Of a stretch of DNA of 64,000 bases, positions 56,152 through 64,000 are shown one piece after another. A model generated the notes under the pieces. It was not told the origin of the DNA and did no database searches. It saw only the letters and a program-made list of their open reading frames with translations. Each line of letters opens with the position of its first letter. Positions within the stretch are counted from its first letter, which is position 1. Made by a program: the position numbers and the translations under genes. Origin of the DNA: Sinotaia quadrata (Eukaryota; Mollusca; Gastropoda; Architaenioglossa; Viviparidae); the NCBI GenBank assembly GCA_028829895.1, contig CM054180.1, forward strand, positions 113,281,135-113,345,134, read 5' to 3'.

Positions 56152-59100
56152 ACCACGGAATTGACCAACGTATTTTTATTTTCTTAATATATATGAAATC
56201 TGAGTACGATTACATTTTTTTTTAACAGTTAACTTTGCGAACAATAACGATTAATAAAACATCAAGTTGAATCATCACTAATTTCTTTCTTATTTCCGGA
56301 ATGTGTTTTAACTCCTAATTAAGTGTGAAATGTAGTTTGAAATTATGAGAATTAGACTATTTGTTGTATATAATACAAAATCGGTTGCATCCCTTATGAT
56401 TATTTGGAAAGGCGCGCAGACGTATTAAGGATTATCCTTTAGCAGTGATTTCCCTTTACAGTCATTTTATTGTCGTTTATTATATAGAATTGATTAAATT
56501 GCATCTGATAAAAAATAGAAAGCAGAGATTTAAAGAGGTACTATGTACAATGTCTCTGCAATAGAATTCTTTAACATTTTCCTGAGAAATTTCATGTTGG
56601 AACACAGAGGTTTAATATATAATAGATAATTTTAAAATCAAGTGAACACCTTAAAGTTTCATATATTTGTTCCTTTCGGTATATATATGACTGAAGACAA
56701 GTTTTGAATCGTACTAATTGAAGATTGTTGTAAAATTGGAAATGAACAGAGAAGATTGAGTTGCCTATAAGAGAAATTTTGATATGTTAATTAGGATAGA
56801 AGATTTGTGAATTATTTTTTGTACAGATTTCTGACTGATTATTAAATAATTTGAAAATATAAATCATTTACCATTTATTTCACACATGAAGAAGAATGCT
56901 TGTTTGTGAACACCACGGAATTGACCAACGTATTTTTATTTTCTTAATATATATGAAATCTGAGTACGATTACATTTTTTTTTTACAGTTAACTTTGCGA
57001 ACAATAACGATTAATAAAACATCAAGTTGAATCATCACTAATTTCTTTCTTATTTCCGGAATGTGTTTTAACTCCTAATTAAGTGTGAAATGTAGTTTGA
57101 AATTATGAGAATTAGACTATTTGTTGTATATAATACAAAATCGGTTGCATCCCTTATGATTATTTGGAAAGGCGCGCAGACGTATTAAGGATTATCCTTT
57201 AGCAGTGATTTCCCTTTACAGTCATTTTATTGTCGTTTATTATATAGAATTGATTAAATTGCATCTGATAAAAAATAGAAAGGAGAGATTTAAAGAGGTA
57301 CTATGTATAATGTCTCTGCAATAGAATTCTTTAACATTTTCCTGAGAAATTTCATGTTGGAACACAGAGGTTTAATATATAATAGATAATTTTAAAATCA
57401 AGTGAACACCTTAAAGTTTCATATATTTGTTCCTTTCGGTATATATATGACTGAAGACAAGTTTTGAATCGTACTAATTGAAGATTGTTGTAAAATTGGA
57501 AATGAACAGAGAAGATTGAGTTGCCTATAAGAGAAATTTTGATATGTTAATTAGGATAGAAGATTTGTGAATTATTTTTTGTACAGATTTCTGACTGATT
57601 ATTAAATAATTTGAAAATATAAATCATTTACCATTTATTTCACACATGAAGAAGAATGCTTGTTTGTGAACACCACGGAATTGACCAACGTATTTTTATT
57701 TTCTTAATATATATGAAATCTGAGTACGATTACATTTTTTTTTAACAGTTAACTTTGCGAACAATAACGATTAATAAAACATCAAGTTGAATCATCACTA
57801 ATTTCTTTCTTATTTCCGGAATGTGTTTTAACTCCTAATTAAGTGTGAAATGTAGTTTGAAATTATGAGAATTAGACTATTTGTTGTATATAATACAAAA
57901 TCGGTTGCATCCCTTATGATTATTTGGAAAGGCGCGCAGACGTATTAAGGATTATCCTTTAGCAGTGATTTCCCTTTACAGTCATTTTATTGTCGTTTAT
58001 TATATAGAATTGATTAAATTGCATCTGATAAAAAATAGAAAGCAGAGATTTAAAGAGGTACTATGTACAATGTCTCTGCAATAGAATTCTTTAACATTTT
58101 CCTGAGAAATTTCATGTTGGAACACAGAGGTTTAATATATAATAGATAATTATAAAATCAAGTGAACACCTTAAAGTTTCATATATTTGTTCCTTTCGGT
58201 ATATATATATGACTGAAGACAAGTTTTGAATCGTACTAATTGAAGATTGTTGTAAAATTGGAAATGAACAGAGAAGATTGAGTTGCCTATAAGAGAAATT
58301 TTGATATGTTAATTAGGATAGAAGATTTGTGAATTATTTTTTGTACAGATTTCTGACTGATTATTAAATAATTTGAAAATATAAATCATTTACCATTTAT
58401 TTCACACATGAAGAAGAATAATATTTGCTTGTTTGTGAACACCACGGAATTGACCAACGTATTTTTATTTTCTTAATATATATGAAATCTGAGTACGATT
58501 ACATTTTTTTTTAACAGTTAACTTTGCGAACAATAACGATTAATAAAACATCAAGTTGAATCATCACTAATTTCTTTCTTATTTCCGGAATGTGTTTTAA
58601 CTCCTAATTAAGTGTGAAATGTAGTTTGAAATTATGAGAATTAGACTATTTGTTGTATATAATACAAAATCGGTTGCATCCCTTATGATTATTTGGAAAG
58701 GCGCGCAGACGTATTAAGGATTATCCTTTAGCAGTGATTTCCCTTTACAGTCATTTTATTGTCGTTTATTATATAGAATTGATTAAATTGCATCTGATAA
58801 AAAATAGAAAGGAGAGATTTAAAGAGGTACTATGTATAATGTCTCTGCAATAGAATTCTTTAACATTTTCCTGAGAAATTTCATGTTGGAACACAGAGGT
58901 TTAATATATAATAGATAATTTTAAAATCAAGTGAACACCTTAAAGTTTCATATATTTGTTCCTTTCGGTATATATATGACTGAAGACAAGTTTTGAATCG
59001 TACTAATTGAAGATTGTTGTAAAATTGGAAATGAACAGAGAAGATTGAGTTGCCTATAAGAGAAATTTTGATATGTTAATTAGGATAGAAGATTTGTGAA

Positions 59101-59969
59101 TTATTTTTTGTACAGATTTCTGACTGATTATTAAATAATTTGAAAATATAAATCATTTACCATTTATTTCACACATGAAGAAGAATGCTTGTTTGTGAAC
59201 ACCACGGAATTGACCAACGTATTTTTATTTTCTTAATATATATGAAATCTGAGTACGATTACATTTTTTTTTAACAGTTAACTTTGCGAACAATAACGAT
59301 TAATAAAACATCAAGTTGAATCATCACTAATTTCTTTCTTATTTCCGGAATGTGTTTTAACTCCTAATTAAGTGTGAAATGTAGTTTGAAATTATGAGAA
59401 TTAGACTATTTGTTGTATATAATACAAAATCGGTTGCATCCCTTATGATTATTTGGAAAGGCGCGCAGACGTATTAAGGATTATCCTTTAGCAGTGATTT
59501 CCCTTTACAGTCATTTTATTGTCGTTTATTATATAGAATTGATTAAATTGCATCTGATAAAAAATAGAAAGCAGAGATTTAAAGAGGTACTATGTACAAT
59601 GTCTCTGCAATAGAATTCTTTAACATTTTCCTGAGAAATTTCATGTTGGAACACAGAGGTTTAATATATAATAGATAATTATAAAATCAAGTGAACACCT
59701 TAAAGTTTCATATATTTGTTCCTTTCGGTATATATATATGACTGAAGACAAGTTTTGAATCGTACTAATTGAAGATTGTTGTAAAATTGGAAATGAACAG
59801 AGAAGATTGAGTTGCCTATAAGAGAAATTTTGATATGTTAATTAGGATAGAAGATTTGTGAATTATTTTTTGTACAGATTTCTGACTGATTATTAAATAA
59901 TTTGAAAATATAAATCATTTACCATTTATTTCACACATGAAGAAGAATAATATTTGCTTGTTTGTGAAC

Positions 59970-62259
59970 ACCACGGAATTGACCAACGTATTTTTATTTT
60001 CTTAATATATATGAAATCTGAGTACGATTACATTTTTTTTTAACAGTTAACTTTGCGAACAATAACGATTAATAAAACATCAAGTTGAATCATCACTAAT
60101 TTCTTTCTTATTTCCGGAATGTGTTTTAACTCCTAATTAAGTGTGAAATGTAGTTTGAAATTATGAGAATTAGACTATTTGTTGTATATAATACAAAATC
60201 GGTTGCATCCCTTATGATTATTTGGAAAGGCGCGCAGACGTATTAATCCTTTAGCAGTGATTTCCCTTTACAGTCATTTTATTGTCGTTTATTATATAGA
60301 ATTGATTAAATTGCATCTGATAAAAAATAGAAAGCAGAGATTTAAAGAGGTACTATGTACAATGTCTCTGCAATAGAATTCTTTAACATTTTCCTGAGAA
60401 ATTTCATGTTGGAACACAGAGGTTTAATATATAATAGATAATTTTAAAATCAAGTGAACACCTTAAAGTTTCATATATTTGTTCCTTTCGGTATATATAT
60501 GACTGAAGACAAGTTTTGAATCGTACTAATTGAAGATTGTTGTAAAATTGGAAATGAACAGAGAAGATTGAGTTGCCTATAAGAGAAATTTTGGTATGTT
60601 AATTAGGATAGAAGATTTGTGAATTATTTTTTGTACAGATTTCTGACTGATTATTAAATAATTTGAAAATATAAATCATTTACCATTTATTTCACACATG
60701 AAGAAGAATGCTTGTTTGTGAACACCACGGAATTGACCAACGTATTTTTATTTTCTTAATATATATGAAATCTGAGTACGATTACATTTTTTTTTTACAG
60801 TTAACTTTGCGAACAATAACGATTAATAAAACATCAAGTTGAATCATCACTAATTTCTTTCTTATTTCCGGAATGTGTTTTAACTCCTAATTAAGTGTGA
60901 AATGTAGTTTGAAATTATGAGAATTAGACTATTTGTTGTATATAATACAAAATCGGTTGCATCCCTTATGATTATTTGGAAAGGCGCGCAGACGTATTAA
61001 GGATTATCCTTTAGCAGTGATTTCCCTTTACAGTCATTTTATTGTCGTTTATTATATAGAATTGATTAAATTGCATCTGATAAAAAATAGAAAGCAGAGA
61101 TTTAAAGAGGTACTATGTACAATGTCTCTGCAATAGAATTCTTTAACATTTTCCTGAGAAATTTCATGTTGGAACACAGAGGTTTAATATATAATAGATA
61201 ATTTTAAAATCATGTGAACACCTTAAAGTTTCATATATTTGTTCCTTTCGGTATATATATGACTGAAGACAAGTTTTGAATCGTACTAATTGAAGATTGT
61301 TGTAAAATTGGAAATGAACAGAGAAGATTGAGTTGCCTATAAGAGAAATTTTGATATGTTAATTAGGATAGAAGATTTGTGAATTATTTTTTGTACAGAT
61401 TTCTGACTGATTATTAAATAATTTGAAAATATAAATCATTTACCATTTATTTCACACATGAAGAAGAATAATATTTGCTTGTTTGTGAACACCACGGAAT
61501 TGACCAACGTATTTTTATTTTCTTAATATATATGAAATCTGAGTACGATTACATTTTTTTTTAACAGTTAACTTTGCGAACAATAACGATTAATAAAACA
61601 TCAAGTTGAATCATCACTAATTTCTTTCTTATTTCCGGAATGTGTTTTAACTCCTAATTAAGTGTTTAATGTAGTTTGAAATTATGAGAATTAGACTATC
61701 TGTTGTATATAATATAAAATCGGTTGCATCCCTTATGATTATTTGGAAAGGCGCGCAGACGTATTAAGGATTATCCTTTAGCAGTGATTTCCCTTTACAG
61801 TCATTTTATTGTCGTTTATTATATAGAATTGATTAAATTGCATCTGATAAAAAATAGAAAGCAGAGATTTAAAGAGGTACTATGTACAATGTCTCTGCAA
61901 TAGAATTCTTTAACATTTTCCTGAGAAATTTCATGTTGGAACACAGAGGTTTAATATATAATAGATAATTATAAAATCAAGTGAACACCTTAAAGTTTCA
62001 TATATTTGTTCCTTTCGGTATATATATATGACTGAAGACAAGTTTTGAATCGTACTAATTGAAGATTGTTGTAAAATTGGAAATGAACAGAGAAGATTGA
62101 GTTGCCTATAAGAGAAATTTTGATATGTTAATTAGGATAGAAGATTTGTGAATTATTTTTTGTACAGATTTCTGACTGATTATTAAATAATTTGAAAATA
62201 TAAATCATTTACCATTTATTTCACACATGAAGAAGAATAATATTTGCTTGTTTGTGAAC
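59970..62259 (+). repeat. Three-monomer module, copy 8, with a recombinant third monomer (754+767+769)
   Basis: Monomer starts are 59970, 60724 and 61491. The first two monomers are as in copies 4 and 7. The third has the TTTAATG haplotype on its left side but ATTATAAAATC, the long TATATA run and the 7-bp insertion on its right side, so it is a hybrid of two monomer types. Confidence 0.85.
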
Positions 62260-64000
62260 ACCACGGAATTGACCAACGTATTTTTATTTTCTTAATATAT
62301 ATGAAATCTGAGTACGATTACATTTTTTTTTAACAGTTAACTTTGCGAACAATAACGATTAATAAAACATCAAGTTGAATCATCACTAATTTCTTTCTTA
62401 TTTCCGGAATGTGTTTTAACTCCTAATTAAGTGTGAAATGTAGTTTGAAATTATGAGAATTAGACTATTTGTTGTATATAATACAAAATCGGTTGCATCC
62501 CTTATGATTATTTGGAAAGGCGCGCAGACGTATTAAGGATTATCCTTTAGCAGTGATTTCCCTTTACAGTCATTTTATTGTCGTTTATTATATAGAATTG
62601 ATTAAATTGCATCTGATAAAAAATAGAAAGGAGAGATTTAAAGAGGTACTATGTATAATGTCTCTGCAATAGAATTCTTTAACATTTTCCTGAGAAATTT
62701 CATGTTGGAACACAGAGGTTTAATATATAATAGATAATTTTAAAATCAAGTGAACACCTTAAAGTTTCATATATTTGTTCCTTTCGGTATATATATGACT
62801 GAAGACAAGTTTTGAATCGTACTAATTGAAGATTGTTGTAAAATTGGAAATGAACAGAGAAGATTGAGTTGCCTATAAGAGAAATTTTGATATGTTAATT
62901 AGGATAGAAGATTTGTGAATTATTTTTTGTACAGATTTCTGACTGATTATTAAATAATTTGAAAATATAAATCATTTACCATTTATTTCACACATGAAGA
63001 AGAATGCTTGTTTGTGAACACCACGGAATTGACCAACGTATTTTTATTTTCTTAATATATATGAAATCTGAGTACGATTACATTTTTTTTTAACAGTTAA
63101 CTTTGCGAACAATAACGATTAATAAAACATCAAGTTGAATCATCACTAATTTCTTTCTTATTTCCGGAATGTGTTTTAACTCCTAATTAAGTGTGAAATG
63201 TAGTTTGAAATTATGAGAATTAGACTATTTGTTGTATATAATACAAAATCGGTTGCATCCCTTATGATTATTTGGAAAGGCGCGCAGACGTATTAAGGAT
63301 TATCCTTTAGCAGTGATTTCCCTTTACAGTCATTTTATTGTCGTTTATTATATAGAATTGATTAAATTGCATCTGATAAAAAATAGAAAGCAGAGATTTA
63401 AAGAGGTACTATGTACAATGTCTCTGCAATAGAATTCTTTAACATTTTCCTGAGAAATTTCATGTTGGAACACAGAGGTTTAATATATAATAGATAATTA
63501 TAAAATCAAGTGAACACCTTAAAGTTTCATATATTTGTTCCTTTCGGTATATATATATGACTGAAGACAAGTTTTGAATCGTACTAATTGAAGATTGTTG
63601 TAAAATTGGAAATGAACAGAGAAGATTGAGTTGCCTATAAGAGAAATTTTGATATGTTAATTAGGATAGAAGATTTGTGAATTATTTTTTGTACAGATTT
63701 CTGACTGATTATTAAATAATTTGAAAATATAAATCATTTACCATTTATTTCACACATGAAGAAGAATAATATTTGCTTGTTTGTGAACACCACGGAATTG
63801 ACCAACGTATTTTTATTTTCTTAATATATATGAAATCTGAGTACGATTACATTTTTTTTTAACAGTTAACTTTGCGAACAATAACGATTAATAAAACATC
63901 AAGTTGAATCATCACTAATTTCTTTCTTATTTCCGGAATGTGTTTTAACTCCTAATTAAGTGTGAAATGTAGTTTGAAATTATGAGAATTAGACTATTTG

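Larger units (their letters stand above)
17631..64000 (+). repeat. Long homogeneous satellite array, monomer 754-769 bp, with higher-order structure
   Basis: Head-to-tail copies run to the window edge and beyond. Using ACCACGG as anchor I find 61 positions from 17981 to 63789, hence 60 complete monomers averaging 763.5 bp. Of these, 24 are 760 bp, 17 are 767, 12 are 769, four are 754, two are 761 and one is 763. The lengths come from three indels: 7 bp in AAGAAGAA(TAATATT)TGCTTG, 2 bp in the TATATATATG run, and 6 bp in ATTAA(GGATTA)TCC. Monomers otherwise differ at only a few diagnostic sites. All copies have the same orientation and I see no inserted element. AT content is high and there is no long open frame. 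A single GAATTC per monomer should give an EcoRI ladder. Function is unknown; centromeric or other heterochromatic roles are possible. Confidence 0.97.

Noticed and set aside
17631..64000. CRISPR array or prokaryotic repeat
   Set aside because: Repeats are 754-769 bp, head-to-tail and without unique spacers. The context (U6 snRNA gene, hAT element, microsatellite) is eukaryotic.
17631..64000. CENP-B box in the monomer
   Set aside because: The TTCGG and CCGGAA spots lack the required spaced motif, so no box was found. This does not exclude centromere function.
17631..64000. tRNA-derived or Pol III SINE origin of the monomer
   Set aside because: No convincing A-box/B-box pair was found. GTTGAATCATC and TTTTGAATCG are poor matches to a B box.

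Overview
The window is eukaryotic nuclear DNA that is AT-rich and almost free of genes. A degraded copy of a dispersed protein family common in arthropod and cnidarian genomes, a spliceosomal U6 snRNA gene, a short hAT-type element, microsatellites and a very long satellite array all point to a metazoan, most likely an arthropod. I cannot name the species. There is no operon-like layout and I find no intact protein-coding gene.

Layout. 1-1380 (minus) is a broken copy of a repeat-associated protein gene, cut by the left edge of the window. 2826-3004 (minus) holds a U6 snRNA gene with its own Pol III-type promoter and T-run terminator. Its 5' stem-loop sequence is unusual but still pairs. 3.0-13.5 kb is AT-rich non-coding DNA with a hAT-type miniature element (8445-8618), small tandem duplications, a (GT)20 microsatellite and one CpG-richer patch (about 6370-6870). 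13587-14560 holds a 36-37 bp GC-rich minisatellite followed by five diverged copies of a 160-190 bp repeat.

From about 15.4 kb to the right edge (over 48 kb) the window is one satellite family. The first 2.2 kb is a decayed edge with diverged and internally deleted units. From about 17.6 kb the units are nearly identical, all in the same orientation, with no inserted element, and run off the window. I placed 61 anchors (ACCACGG) from 17981 to 63789. They give 60 monomers of 754, 760, 761, 763, 767 or 769 bp, and these six lengths are fully explained by three independent indels (7, 2 and 6 bp). Linked single-base variants show higher-order structure. All eight monomers of one rare type are preceded by the same two monomer types, giving a recurring module of about 2.29 kb nested in larger periods of about 4.6, 5.3 and 6.1 kb. 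Variants differ between the left and right halves of the array, and one monomer (61491-62259) is a recombinant of two types. The array is the most interesting object here. It could be centromeric, pericentromeric or another heterochromatic block, which the sequence alone cannot decide.
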